Positions 8,332-17,007 of a stretch of 64,000 bases of DNA are shown piece after piece; within the stretch, counting starts at the first letter, position 1, and every line of letters begins with the position of its first letter. Source of the DNA: Bacillota bacterium (GTDB lineage Bacteria; Bacillota; Clostridia; Lachnospirales; Lachnospiraceae); contig JAEZLH010000033.1 in NCBI GenBank assembly GCA_023435895.1, positions 186,001 through 250,000 of the forward strand, in the 5' to 3' direction. The position numbers and the translations under genes are program-made. The notes beneath the pieces are model-generated. The model had not been told where the DNA came from. It saw only the letters and a program-made list of their open reading frames with translations, and made no database searches.

Positions 8332-10464
8332 ATGAAGAAATTTTTAGCAATTTTGTTATGTGCAGTAATGACCTTTATCAACCCATTATCTGTACCACCT
8401 GTGTATGCTGCATCAACTGTCTCCGTTGACTTGTCAAGCGTCATAAGACCCGTTACCCATTGTGCTACCGGGTCGTTATATGGCGTTCTTGAAACCACCC
8501 CCGATATGAGCATGGTATTACCATTAAGACCAAACTGCTTAACCAATCCAGCTGTTGCGGGCTCCGGTTACCAGCAGTCAGTCGGTGCTGCAATACCCGT
8601 ATTGCAACGATTTGCCAATACTACCATAGGTACAAAAATGCAAATACGATTAGCAGATTGGTTCCCAGGTTGGTACAACTTTACCAATTTGACTGATTGG
8701 TTCAATAAAATGACCACAACAGTCAATGCTGTAAAGGCGGCTGGATTAACCGCTAGTATTTATGGCTATGAAATATTTAACGAGCCGGATGATACCTTTA
8801 ATGCCACGAAGAACGGAATTAGCTTTAACGAGTTTTTCAGTCAGTCAGTAACAAAATTAAAGCAGTTAGATTCTACCGCTAAAACAATCGGTCCCTCTTT
8901 TGCAGGCTATGATCATGCTCAAATGCTGGATTTTATGACCTACCAAAAAAATCATAATACCTTACCGGATATTATTTGCTGGCATGATCTATTCACACCC
9001 CCACTTGCTTCGGAACTGAATGATTATAGAGCAATTGAAACCTCCTTAGGAATTACGCCAAGACCGATAACCATGAACGAATACAGTCAAAGCTGGGATG
9101 TTCCTGATGAAGGTGTACCCGGCTCTGTTGCTCCGCTTATTGCAAAGTTTGAGCGATTTAAATTCGATAATGCAACACAAACCTTCTGGCATAAGGCAGG
9201 AACTCTGGGAAGTCTGCTTACCTCCTCCGGTGCCAGAAACGGCGGATGGTGGTTTTATAAATGGTACGGCGATATGTCAGGAAACATGGTAAGCACTACC
9301 GGAGCAAACACAAATAACGCCAGAGCTGTTGATGCATTTGCTTGTGTTGATACTGCAAAGAAATATGCAAGCGTCCTCTTTGGCGGTACTGTTGACGGAG
9401 GAGCAACCAATGTAGTAATCAAGAATTTTCCTTCCGCTTTAGGAACAAATGGCGGCTTAGTACATGTACGCGTAGATTATGCACCCTTTACAACCACTGA
9501 TACTGCTGTAAATTCAACCATAAAAGTAGCAGAAAGCGATTATACCATCACAAACAATCAGATTACCGTACCGGTCAGCGGAATGAACGCACTTAACGGA
9601 TACCGTATTTATATCACCCCTTACGGCGCTGCAACAAATCGATACGAGGCAGAGGATTCCGCAATATATCACGCAAATATATCTACCGGCTCAAACGCCT
9701 CAAATGGCAAGTATATCGGACAAATTGATTATAACGACAGCTACTTGGATTTCTATGTCAATGTCTCTACTACAGGAAACTATACGCTTTCAATGGCATA
9801 TGCAAATGGTACCGGAGCAAACTCAACTCAGCAATTATCTGTAAATGGAGGTACTGCCACAACGGTGACCTATCCTTCCACTTCCGGCTGGGGTCAGTTT
9901 GGTTCCGTGAATGTAAATGCAAGATTAAATGCCGGTGATAATATCATAAGAGTTACAAAGGGAAGCACAGGTTATGCTGAGCTTGATTACATAAATGTCA
10001 ATTATGTAGGCGGCGGAACCGGAAGCGGTATACAAAGCGGGCATGTCTATAAGCTTCAAAACGTAAACAGCAGCAAAGTGCTTGGAGTATCAGGAATGTC
10101 AACTAGTGACGGTGTACAAATCCTCCAATGGAGTGACAACGGTACTGCCGATCATAACTGGACACTCACTCTTCTAAGCAATGGCTATTACAAGCTTACC
10201 AACGCAAACAGCAACAAAGTACTAGGTATATCTGGAGCAGCCACCAATGATGGTGCAAACGCAATCCAATTCTCAGATAACGGCGCAGCCGACCAGGAAT
10301 GGCAACTGGTTAATTTGGTCGGAAATACCTACAAATTAATTAATAAAAATAGCGGCAAGGTACTGGGCATATCCGGAATGTCTACGAGTGACGGTGCGAA
10401 TGCAATCCAGTGGAGCGACAATGGTACAGCTGATCATAATTGGAATTTGATATTCGTTCAGTAA
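8332..10464 (+). CDS. Secreted clan GH-A glycosidase with CBM6/35-like and ricin-B domains
   Basis: A 710-residue secreted enzyme. A signal peptide ends near VYA (residue 26). The catalytic TIM barrel (about 30-425) carries IFNEPDD with Glu151 as probable acid/base and MNEY with Glu250 as probable nucleophile, which makes it a retaining clan GH-A glycosidase, closest in style to GH39-like enzymes. Residues ~435-560 (RYEAEDS to ELDYINVNY) form a CBM6/CBM35-like beta-sandwich. A ricin-B beta-trefoil (~565-710) has three repeats containing KVLGISG and W-DNG-ADHNW. The lectin modules suggest galactose- or GalNAc-rich glycans. The RBS is AAAGGAGG. Substrate and exact GH family cannot be fixed by eye. 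It is monocistronic, with a strong terminator behind it. Confidence 0.85.
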   Translation: MKKFLAILLCAVMTFINPLSVPPVYAASTVSVDLSSVIRPVTHCATGSLYGVLETTPDMSMVLPLRPNCLTNPAVAGSGYQQSVGAAIPVLQRFANTTIGTKMQIRLADWFPGWYNFTNLTDWFNKMTTTVNAVKAAGLTASIYGYEIFNEPDDTFNATKNGISFNEFFSQSVTKLKQLDSTAKTIGPSFAGYDHAQMLDFMTYQKNHNTLPDIICWHDLFTPPLASELNDYRAIETSLGITPRPITMNEYSQSWDVPDEGVPGSVAPLIAKFERFKFDNATQTFWHKAGTLGSLLTSSGARNGGWWFYKWYGDMSGNMVSTTGANTNNARAVDAFACVDTAKKYASVLFGGTVDGGATNVVIKNFPSALGTNGGLVHVRVDYAPFTTTDTAVNSTIKVAESDYTITNNQITVPVSGMNALNGYRIYITPYGAATNRYEAEDSAIYHANISTGSNASNGKYIGQIDYNDSYLDFYVNVSTTGNYTLSMAYANGTGANSTQQLSVNGGTATTVTYPSTSGWGQFGSVNVNARLNAGDNIIRVTKGSTGYAELDYINVNYVGGGTGSGIQSGHVYKLQNVNSSKVLGVSGMSTSDGVQILQWSDNGTADHNWTLTLLSNGYYKLTNANSNKVLGISGAATNDGANAIQFSDNGAADQEWQLVNLVGNTYKLINKNSGKVLGISGMSTSDGANAIQWSDNGTADHNWNLIFVQ

Positions 10465-10489
10465 TTTCATATTTAATAAATTCCATAGC

Positions 10490-10540
10490 AAAAACAAGCC
10501 ATAAAGTCGCCAATGCTGCCTTTATGGCTTGTTTTTGTTT
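10490..10540 (+). terminator. Terminator of the secreted glycosidase gene
   Basis: A perfect 17-bp stem, AAAAACAAGCCATAAAG (10490-10506) with its complement at 10520-10536, is followed by a T-rich stretch. It is symmetric enough to act on both strands, and so also insulates the LuxR-type gene at 10569. Confidence 0.85.
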
Positions 10541-10568
10541 ACAAAACTATATTAATTATATCTCTTGG

Positions 10569-10820
10569 TCAGAAATGTTCACTACATTTCCATAACTCAC
10601 CTTTTGCATTTAATTCGATAAACTCTCTCCTATCCCTTATATTTGTCTTAAACATTATGTTCTTTATGTGATATTTAACGGCATTTATCGTAATGTTAAG
10701 TTCTACTGCGATATCTTTATTCGTTTTTCCAAGCACCATTAATTCAAGTACCTGATACTCCCTGCGTGACAATTTTTTAGAATTACTATTCATATTATTC
10801 CTGTATGATGTACTAACCAT
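10569..10820 (-). CDS. Small stand-alone LuxR-type HTH protein
   Basis: An 83-residue protein that is almost entirely a LuxR/GerE helix-turn-helix: LSRREYQVLELMVLGKTNKD, then IAVELNITINAVKYHIKNIM. It has no receiver or autoinducer domain, so it resembles GerE-like single-domain regulators. AGGAG lies about ten bases before the ATG. It is monocistronic. Its target is unknown; the flanking genes are a secreted glycosidase and the CBM9/GalE/NahK cluster. It is a complete short gene, not a fragment, because no receiver-like coding sequence is seen upstream. Confidence 0.8.
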   Translation of the reverse strand: MVSTSYRNNMNSNSKKLSRREYQVLELMVLGKTNKDIAVELNITINAVKYHIKNIMFKTNIRDRREFIELNAKGELWKCSEHF

Positions 10821-11189
10821 ACGCCTGCTACTCCTTTCTTTACTGTTCTGTTATAGAATTCGAGAAAGCCCTTTTAAACAGAAATCATCGAAAGCATTTC
10901 TGTTCTTTGGCATATATAATTATGTAACTATTCAGGATTATGTTAATAAAAAGTAGTCAAGCCCGTGTCCCTATTCATAATACAGTTTTATTCACAAATA
11001 TAAAATCAGAAAAAACTAACATTAGTAGAATTTTCTAATCTTAAATTTTCTTGTTCTGTTCCTCTTCAGCTATTCTAGCTATATTTTTAATGGATTATGG
11101 TATTGCAACAGCCTTTAAAATACCTATGGCAAAGAAACTTTAGATAAATAGTATCATCGCTTGGAGTATCATTTCTCCGATTGTATAAA
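10821..11189. other. Non-coding stretch upstream of the LuxR-type gene
   Basis: AT-rich DNA with no convincing gene. Around 11090-11185 a plus-strand frame reads like membrane-protein sequence but is broken by stops after about 15 codons, so it could at most be a worn remnant. No consensus promoter could be fixed for the 10569-10820 gene. Confidence 0.5.
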
Positions 11190-11306
11190 ATGGCCTTCTA
11201 TACTAATTTCAAAGCAAATTCAAAAATTGTAAGCAATATCCTCTCCTGGGAGAATCTTATGTTTTTACTTTCATTGAACTTTTTTGCAATTAGCGTAGAA
11301 GGCCAT
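11190..11306. repeat. 117-bp inverted-repeat element
   Basis: The arms 11190-11223 and 11274-11306 are inverted copies of each other, matching at roughly 28 of 34 positions including 11 outer bases (ATGGCCTTCTA). The 50-base loop contains a smaller stem (TCTCC/GGGAGA). It starts 7 bases after the CBM9-like gene. No protein is encoded and there is no strong T-run. It could be a miniature inverted-repeat (MITE-like) element or a stable 3' RNA hairpin. Confidence 0.75.
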
Positions 11307-11312
11307 ATTTTC

Positions 11313-11915
11313 TTAACAAATTATTGCTTCCGAAAAAAACTCAGGAAGATGAAAATTCGGCTGAGCATTTATTATGGGAGCGTAACTCGCATAATGCTCG
11401 AACCCAGCCGTTTCGCATATTTTATAAAAGTTGCAGGTAAATCTGTCCCCTTTTTGCAAAGGTTGTATTTGAAACAGCTCACTAATTAACTCCGCAGGAA
11501 TTCCTAGTAAGATATCCCAAGATTCTTCCTTAACCTCTGCCTCACAACAAGCAGAATACTTTGAGCATTCCTTAATATAGGAACGGTCTTTTTTATCTCC
11601 AAAAGCACTCAACATAGCTCCATTTGAATTCATCTCAAAATTAAAATATCGCTTCATTTTCTGCGAAGAATCAAAGTCTAGAAACACCTCCATAGCACTG
11701 TCCATATAAACCGGATCATCCCTGTGGATATAAGTTCTCAAAGGGTCTTTCTCCTCTGCAGTCATTGATACAACAATTCCATATCCATCAATTAACCCCA
11801 TTCTTCCATAGGTTTTCGGACTATACTTGTTCGTCCATTGAAAGTGCTCTACCCGGAATAACTCACAGCAATCAATTTGTGACACATTCTCAATTGTTCT
11901 TACATGATAGGGCAT
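11313..11915 (-). CDS. CBM9-like carbohydrate-binding protein (cytoplasmic)
   Basis: A 200-residue protein resembling the CBM9-like/DUF1083 beta-sandwich. Recognisable elements are VEHFQW near residue 22, DPVYMDSAMEVFLDF near 70-85, YFNFEMNSNGAML near 90-103, and a C-terminal FHLPEFF. It has no signal peptide, which is unusual for a carbohydrate-binding module but normal for this stand-alone subfamily. It follows galE by 30 bases on the same strand and is the last gene of the galactose/HexNAc cluster. Its role is unknown; it may bind an intracellular glycan or work as an enzyme accessory. Family assignment is moderately sure. Confidence 0.7.
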   Translation of the reverse strand: MPYHVRTIENVSQIDCCELFRVEHFQWTNKYSPKTYGRMGLIDGYGIVVSMTAEEKDPLRTYIHRDDPVYMDSAMEVFLDFDSSQKMKRYFNFEMNSNGAMLSAFGDKKDRSYIKECSKYSACCEAEVKEESWDILLGIPAELISELFQIQPLQKGDRFTCNFYKICETAGFEHYASYAPIINAQPNFHLPEFFSEAIIC

Positions 11916-11945
11916 GCCATCCTCCTGCTTGTTATTGTCAATCTT

Positions 11946-12956
11946 CTATTCATATCCGCCAGGATTATTTTTCTGCCATCTCCAGGAGTCCTCACACATT
12001 TCTGTAATTCCTCTTTCGGCTTTCCATCCGAGTTCCTGCTCTGCGAGAGATGCATCCGCATAGCAGGTTGGGATATCTCCTGCTCGTCTCGGTTTCACTA
12101 TATACGGGATATCCTTTCCACAGACCTTAGAAAAGGCTTTTATCATATCAAATACACTATAGCCTTTTCCTGTTCCAAGGTTATATACCCTCACCTCAGG
12201 CTTGTCATTTAACTTCATAATTGCTTTAACATGGCCGGCTGCAAGATCCATTACATGAATATAATCACGCACTCCGCTGCCGTCGGGTGTTTCATAATCA
12301 TCTCCATACACGCCAAGTACTTCCAATTTCCCCACCGCCGTCTGAGTGATATACGGCACAAGGTTATTGGGAATCCCATTGGGGTTCTCACCAATTAATC
12401 CACTCTCATGTGCTCCAATTGGATTAAAGTAGCGCAAAAGAATGATATTCCATTGAGAATCGGATACATGAAAGTCTCTCAGAATTTCCTCCAACATAAG
12501 CTTCGTTCTTCCATAGGGATTGGTAGCAGACAGCGGGAAATCTTCCTTGATTGGAACTGTGGCAGGATTTCCATACACGGTTGCTGACGAACTAAAGACC
12601 AGTTTTTTTACCCCGAAGCGTTTCATGACCTCTAATAAAACCAATGTCCCACTGATATTATTTTGATAATATTCAAGGGGTTTCACAACGGATTCTCCAA
12701 CTGCTTTCAACCCTGCAAAATGTATCACTGCATCAATTTTTTCCTTTTGAAACAAATCCATCAATCGTATCTCATCTCGGATATCCACTTTATAAAATTT
12801 AATCTCTTTTCCGGTGATTTTTCTTACCCTTCGAAGCGATTCCTCATTGGAGTTACTCAGGTTATCCAGAACCACCACTTCATAACCAGCTTCAATCAGC
12901 TCAATGCAAGTGTGACTTCCAATATAGCCTGCTCCTCCGGTGACTAAAATCGTCAT
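11946..12956 (-). CDS. galE: UDP-glucose/UDP-GlcNAc 4-epimerase GalE
   Basis: A 336-residue extended short-chain dehydrogenase. Its NAD site is TGGAGYIGSH at residues 6-15, the SSSATVYG serine region follows, and the catalytic pair is in NPYGRTK (YxxxK). It interconverts UDP-Gal and UDP-Glc, and often UDP-GalNAc and UDP-GlcNAc, in the cytoplasm. Its placement after nahK and a sugar nucleotidyltransferase suggests that it feeds galactose or GalNAc nucleotides back to UDP-Glc/UDP-GlcNAc. A 143-base gap separates it from nahK, with no terminator seen. Confidence 0.97.
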   Translation of the reverse strand: MTILVTGGAGYIGSHTCIELIEAGYEVVVLDNLSNSNEESLRRVRKITGKEIKFYKVDIRDEIRLMDLFQKEKIDAVIHFAGLKAVGESVVKPLEYYQNNISGTLVLLEVMKRFGVKKLVFSSSATVYGNPATVPIKEDFPLSATNPYGRTKLMLEEILRDFHVSDSQWNIILLRYFNPIGAHESGLIGENPNGIPNNLVPYITQTAVGKLEVLGVYGDDYETPDGSGVRDYIHVMDLAAGHVKAIMKLNDKPEVRVYNLGTGKGYSVFDMIKAFSKVCGKDIPYIVKPRRAGDIPTCYADASLAEQELGWKAERGITEMCEDSWRWQKNNPGGYE

Positions 12957-13099
12957 ATCTCTACCTCAATTCTGTATTTTTAATTTTATAAAATACATAG
13001 TGCCCACAACAACTTTTACATTTTATAGAAACAATTTTTCTACATATAGTTAGCATTATTACTTCCAAGCTGTCTTTCTTCTATCCCTCAGGTGCAATC

Positions 13100-14215
13100 T
13101 TATCGATATTTCTCAACAACACATTTCATATCTTCCCATTTGTTTTCCATATCTTGAACCAGCTTTAGTTGTGTTCTGCAACGATCCAAATTATGCTTTT
13201 CCCGATGAATTCTAAAATAATTATCCCCTTGCAAATAATCCGTTAAAAATCTCATCCCACATTCCATAGTCATTGTTTTAGCTCCCATAGGCAGCATCTC
13301 AATCTCTTTGTCCGTCAAACTACCTTTGCAACCCTCCAAAAATCCTTTGGTATACGCCTCAAACAGCTCCAGATCCAAGGTCACTTTCGACAAATCAACT
13401 TCATCTTCCGTTGCGGTATTCGCACCAAAACGAATGGAATCACCAAAATCAAAGATGGACAATCCAGGCATAATGGTATCTAAATCTATCACGCAAATCC
13501 CTTTTCCTGTTTCACGATCCATCATGATATTATTGAGTTTTGTATCATTATGAGTAACCTTAAGAGGCAACTCTCCCTTTTCCAAAAGCTCCATACAATT
13601 AGCCATCTCCTGCTTATGCGCTCTCAGGAAATCCATCTCCGCTTGCACTTCGCTGACCCTGTTGCAGATATCCTTTTTTATAGCCTCCTCAAATACCGTA
13701 TAACGAACAGGTGTATTATGAAAATTCGGAATGGTTTCATACAGACTCTTCGCATCAAACTCCTCTAACAGCTTCTGAAAATGACCGAAGGCCAAAGCAC
13801 TTTCATAAAAATCCTCAGGACTTTTCACCTGTTCATAGCAGACGGTATCTTCAATAAACAGATACGCTCTCCAATATGCTCCAATGCTGTCCTGATAATA
13901 GCTCTGTCCGTCTTTAGTATTGACTACATTCAATGTTTCTCTTAAAACATCGCCCCCTGCTTCGACAATTTTCATTTTTAAGAAGGTGGTTACACCACTA
14001 ATATTCTTCATCAACTGATCCGGATTCTTAAAGATCACATGATTCATTCTTTGCAGGATATATTTTTCTATCACATCATTTTCCTTACGAAAACGAATAA
14101 GAAATGTATCATTAATATGCCCGTTTCCATATCTCACATGATCTATGTATTCACCCCTAAAATCAATGGCGCTAATTGCCTCTTCTATCTTTGCACAATA
14201 TTCCTCTCTTGTCAT
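13100..14215 (-). CDS. nahK: N-acetylhexosamine 1-kinase NahK
   Basis: A 371-residue aminoglycoside-phosphotransferase-fold kinase that makes GlcNAc/GalNAc 1-phosphate from ATP, with weaker action on galactose in characterised homologues. The catalytic loop THNDTKLNN and metal-binding VIDLDTIMPG followed by FDFGDSIRFGA match the Bifidobacterium NahK signature closely. I chose the ATG at 14215 (MTREEYC), with GAGG six bases upstream, over the ATG at 14227. It lies between a nucleotidyltransferase gene (43-base gap) and galE. In Bifidobacterium nahK sits with a GH112 phosphorylase and galT; neither is in this window. Confidence 0.92.
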   Translation of the reverse strand: MTREEYCAKIEEAISAIDFRGEYIDHVRYGNGHINDTFLIRFRKENDVIEKYILQRMNHVIFKNPDQLMKNISGVTTFLKMKIVEAGGDVLRETLNVVNTKDGQSYYQDSIGAYWRAYLFIEDTVCYEQVKSPEDFYESALAFGHFQKLLEEFDAKSLYETIPNFHNTPVRYTVFEEAIKKDICNRVSEVQAEMDFLRAHKQEMANCMELLEKGELPLKVTHNDTKLNNIMMDRETGKGICVIDLDTIMPGLSIFDFGDSIRFGANTATEDEVDLSKVTLDLELFEAYTKGFLEGCKGSLTDKEIEMLPMGAKTMTMECGMRFLTDYLQGDNYFRIHREKHNLDRCRTQLKLVQDMENKWEDMKCVVEKYR

Positions 14216-14258
14216 AATCAACCTCATCTCTACGTCTAATTAATTATATAAAACTTTT

Positions 14259-15179
14259 TTAATTCCAAAGTTTTTCAGGATATAGTCCACTGTTTTTAAA
14301 CCCTCGGATTGCGGCTTCTACAACCTCTTTATCTTCCTTGTAGGTAACACCATACCATTTATCTCCGGAACTTAATACCTTAACTGTAGCTTGCTCCTTA
14401 CTCAATAGCGCCCCAAGGACAGCCGGAAGAAAATACTCTGCCTTTAAGGGATTACCCACTGCTTCCCCTTCCAGAAAATCCGTGAATTTTTCTTCTAATT
14501 TACCAAGAATATTTTTTTGAAATCCCCATAAATTCATGGACACAATGCTGGAAAGGGAGATAGCAGTATAATTCAGACCATTATCCTCTGTATATGCAGC
14601 ACCATTTTCACGCTTTTCAATCTGTGTCCGCTCGGTAATTCCCGTCAAAAATCCGTTCTCATCTACCTCACATACACCCCTTGCCACGTATCCATGCTCC
14701 GTCAAGGTATTCTCCAGTACATAACCGACCATGGCGTATTGATAGGTATCCAGATTATTTTCCTTGATTAACTCGTGATATATTATGGAAAAAGCCTCTT
14801 TTCCATAATAGTCATCTGCATTGATTACCGCAAAGGGACCCTCAATTACATCCTTACAGCTTAAGATCGCATGACCGGTCCCCCAGGGCTTCGTTCTGCC
14901 TTCCGGCACACCATATCCTTTCGGGAGATTATCCAGTTTCTGGTACACATATTCTACTTCTATATACCTTGCTATTCTATCTCCGATTCTATCTCTAAAA
15001 TCAGCCTCCAGCTCCGGCTTTATTATAAAGATTACTTTCTTAAAGCCCGCTGCGATTGCATCATATATCGAAAAATCAATAATTAGATTTCCCTGCTCAT
15101 CAATTGGATCAATCTGCTTCAGTCCACCATATCTGCTGCCCATGCCAGCTGCCATTATCACCAATACCGGCGTTGTCAT
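14259..15179 (-). CDS. Sugar-phosphate nucleotidyltransferase, NahK-associated
   Basis: A 306-residue GT-A-like nucleotidyltransferase. The N-terminal nucleotide loop is MAAGMGSRYGGLKQ, with an NADDYYG metal/nucleotide motif near residue 105. It probably joins UTP to the hexose or HexNAc 1-phosphate made by NahK. That would replace GalT exchange with a pyrophosphorylase step before GalE. I place the start at 15179 (MTTPVLV), with GAGAGG upstream; 15188 and 15215 are possible longer starts. It is the first gene of the cluster and has an 8-bp-arm dyad about 65 bases upstream. The substrate is inferred from context only. Confidence 0.8.
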   Translation of the reverse strand: MTTPVLVIMAAGMGSRYGGLKQIDPIDEQGNLIIDFSIYDAIAAGFKKVIFIIKPELEADFRDRIGDRIARYIEVEYVYQKLDNLPKGYGVPEGRTKPWGTGHAILSCKDVIEGPFAVINADDYYGKEAFSIIYHELIKENNLDTYQYAMVGYVLENTLTEHGYVARGVCEVDENGFLTGITERTQIEKRENGAAYTEDNGLNYTAISLSSIVSMNLWGFQKNILGKLEEKFTDFLEGEAVGNPLKAEYFLPAVLGALLSKEQATVKVLSSGDKWYGVTYKEDKEVVEAAIRGFKNSGLYPEKLWN

Positions 15180-15243
15180 ATCTCTCATCCTCTCTATCCT
15201 ATAACCAGACCACAAAGTAACACTTTCCCTTTGCAGAACCGGT

Positions 15244-15265
15244 TTTATGTTCTGTATAACATAAA
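15244..15265. promoter_or_regulatory. Candidate operator upstream of the NahK/GalE cluster
   Basis: TTTATGTT and AACATAAA form a perfect 8-bp inverted repeat around a 6-base centre, 65 bases upstream of the nucleotidyltransferase start. No T-run follows it, so I read it as a protein-binding dyad. A TATAAT lies further upstream (about 15319-15324, minus strand) without a good -35. Confidence 0.45.
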
Positions 15266-15348
15266 CCTACCTAATCGATTCATAAATTACTGGTTACCAT
15301 ATACCAACTTACCTACTAATTATATTCTTGCGCATTAATATTAAGTTC

Positions 15349-15421
15349 AAAGAGGTTGCATTCAAAAAGCAAAAAGATGCAATATATTCAGTTTTCTCAA
15401 TGCTTTTTGAACGCCCTCTTT
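15349..15421. repeat. 73-bp imperfect hairpin in the 15.2-15.5 kb gap
   Basis: The arms AAAGAGG...TTCAAAAAGCA (15349-15371) and TGCTTTTTGAA...CTCTTT (15401-15421) pair over 18 positions with a small bulge. An alternative inner stem (TGCAT/ATGCA) uses part of the same arm. It lies between the binding-protein stop at 15502 and the nucleotidyltransferase cluster. The lack of a clean T-run argues against a simple terminator. Confidence 0.6.
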
Positions 15422-15501
15422 ATCAATAAAAAATCATGTCAAATAAAGTCCTAACATATAACCGATCCGCTTAATCCATACCTTTATTTGTTTTGCTTGG
15501 T

Positions 15502-16947
15502 TTATTTACTTTGTGCCAGGAATTCATCCATTTGCTTTTGAACTTCTGCTATGTATTTATCAATTCCTGCATTCTTTAAATCCTTAATTGCTTTTTCATA
15601 TTCGGTATTAAAATCCGAGAAACCATATAAAATAGGGTCTAATTCTTTCTTTGCCACTTCACCAATCGCTGTTTCAATATCTTTCACATTCTCATTATTG
15701 AAACGGAAGCCGAGCGCCTTTGCTTGAATCGCATTGTCATCCCATTTCTTATATTCATCGATATAAGCCTGATCTACCTCAGGTGTGAACAACTGATAAT
15801 TTTCGTTACGGAACATCCATTCATAGAAGAAATCATCTTTCGTAATCTTTTCAATTCTTCCGTCAGTAATCTTATAATCTTTATCCTTTACACCATAGAG
15901 AGCGAAAAGATAGTTATCCTGAGATTTATACATCCAGTTCAAGAATTTCATAGCCCCTACAGGGTTTGGAGCGGTTTGAGGGATACAGAGCACTTCTCCG
16001 CCTGTAGCAATTACATAACGGGGATCTTCAGGCTTTAATATATAGGATTTTAATCGTGCATTGGGTGCATTCGCTTTTACATTGCTGATGATTTCATTTT
16101 CTTTACCCAATGAGCCTTCTACCCATAGATATAACCCAGTCTGCATACGGGAATCACGTTCGTTATATTTGATTGTAAGTTCATCCGCATATAAGCCTGA
16201 TTGATACATATCGCGATTATATTGCGCAATTTTCTTAAATGCATCGGTTTCATAATAATCATAAACCTTGTTGGTATTCTCACCAAATACTGCAAGATCA
16301 CCGGAAGCCACCCATTCAAGCTGTTCGTCAGCAAAGGCTCTGGTCAAAGGTTTAAAGATCGGATCCGCAGGTCCCTTCATCTCCGGGAATTGCTTTTTTG
16401 CCTTCTCTGCGAAGGTCTTTAAATCTTCTGGAGTCTTAATTTCACTCATGCCTACCGCTTCCAGAATATCTTGGCGAACGCATACTAGCTGATACATACC
16501 AGATGACGGAGCATAGGCAGTAGGAATTCCATAGATATTTCCTTTAATGGTAGCTCCTTTTAATTGTTTTTCAGGAAGAACCTTCAGCATATCTTGACCG
16601 TATTTGTCAATCAGATCATTCAATACTGAGGCTTGTTTCTTATTCACAAAGGTTGCAAGATCCGGCAGTCCATCCCAGTACAGATCAATCGGTTCATTGG
16701 CTGCCAGCATAATATCCTTCTGCTCCCAGTACTGATCCCATGGAACATAAACCATTTTTACTTTTAAGCCTAAATCATCCTTCATTTTTTGAGCAAATTC
16801 ATTACTCATAAAACTTGACATTCTGTCACTTTCATCGCCGGGATAGAGGATTGTAATGGTATCTTTTGACCCATCCTTTTTACCGCATCCACTCAGTAAA
16901 CCGATTGCCATTAGAACAGTTAAAACAATACATAAAACCTTTTTCAT
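15502..16947 (-). CDS. Solute-binding lipoprotein, LplA/YtcQ type
   Basis: A 481-residue lipoprotein (lipobox LLSGC, Cys21) of the larger CUT1 binding-protein class that pairs with LplB/LplC-type permeases. It has a DTITILYPGDESDRM start to the mature domain and a conserved C-terminal region before LAQSK. It is the last gene of the operon starting at 25490, 60 bases after the permease at 17008. Characterised relatives bind oligosaccharides such as plant cell-wall or host-glycan fragments; the cargo here is unknown. The gap behind it (15180-15501) contains a hairpin and an operator-like dyad but no gene. Confidence 0.9.
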   Translation of the reverse strand: MKKVLCIVLTVLMAIGLLSGCGKKDGSKDTITILYPGDESDRMSSFMSNEFAQKMKDDLGLKVKMVYVPWDQYWEQKDIMLAANEPIDLYWDGLPDLATFVNKKQASVLNDLIDKYGQDMLKVLPEKQLKGATIKGNIYGIPTAYAPSSGMYQLVCVRQDILEAVGMSEIKTPEDLKTFAEKAKKQFPEMKGPADPIFKPLTRAFADEQLEWVASGDLAVFGENTNKVYDYYETDAFKKIAQYNRDMYQSGLYADELTIKYNERDSRMQTGLYLWVEGSLGKENEIISNVKANAPNARLKSYILKPEDPRYVIATGGEVLCIPQTAPNPVGAMKFLNWMYKSQDNYLFALYGVKDKDYKITDGRIEKITKDDFFYEWMFRNENYQLFTPEVDQAYIDEYKKWDDNAIQAKALGFRFNNENVKDIETAIGEVAKKELDPILYGFSDFNTEYEKAIKDLKNAGIDKYIAEVQKQMDEFLAQSK

Positions 16948-17007
16948 AATGCCCTCCTTGTTTTTTTATTTTAAGCCATAGTCCGGCTAAATAACGATGA
17001 ATACTCT

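Noticed and set aside
8274..8546. 90-residue minus-strand frame across the start of the glycosidase gene
   Set aside because: It is antisense to the signal peptide and barrel start, has no ribosome site and no family resemblance.
11181..11489. 102-residue plus-strand frame over the inverted-repeat element
   Set aside because: It runs through the inverted repeat and antisense to the CBM9-like gene; composition is not protein-like and there is no ribosome site.
15349..15421. Hairpin as an ordinary rho-independent terminator of the nine-gene operon
   Set aside because: The stem is long, bulged and lacks a following T-run on the minus strand, so I list it as a repeat or hairpin instead.
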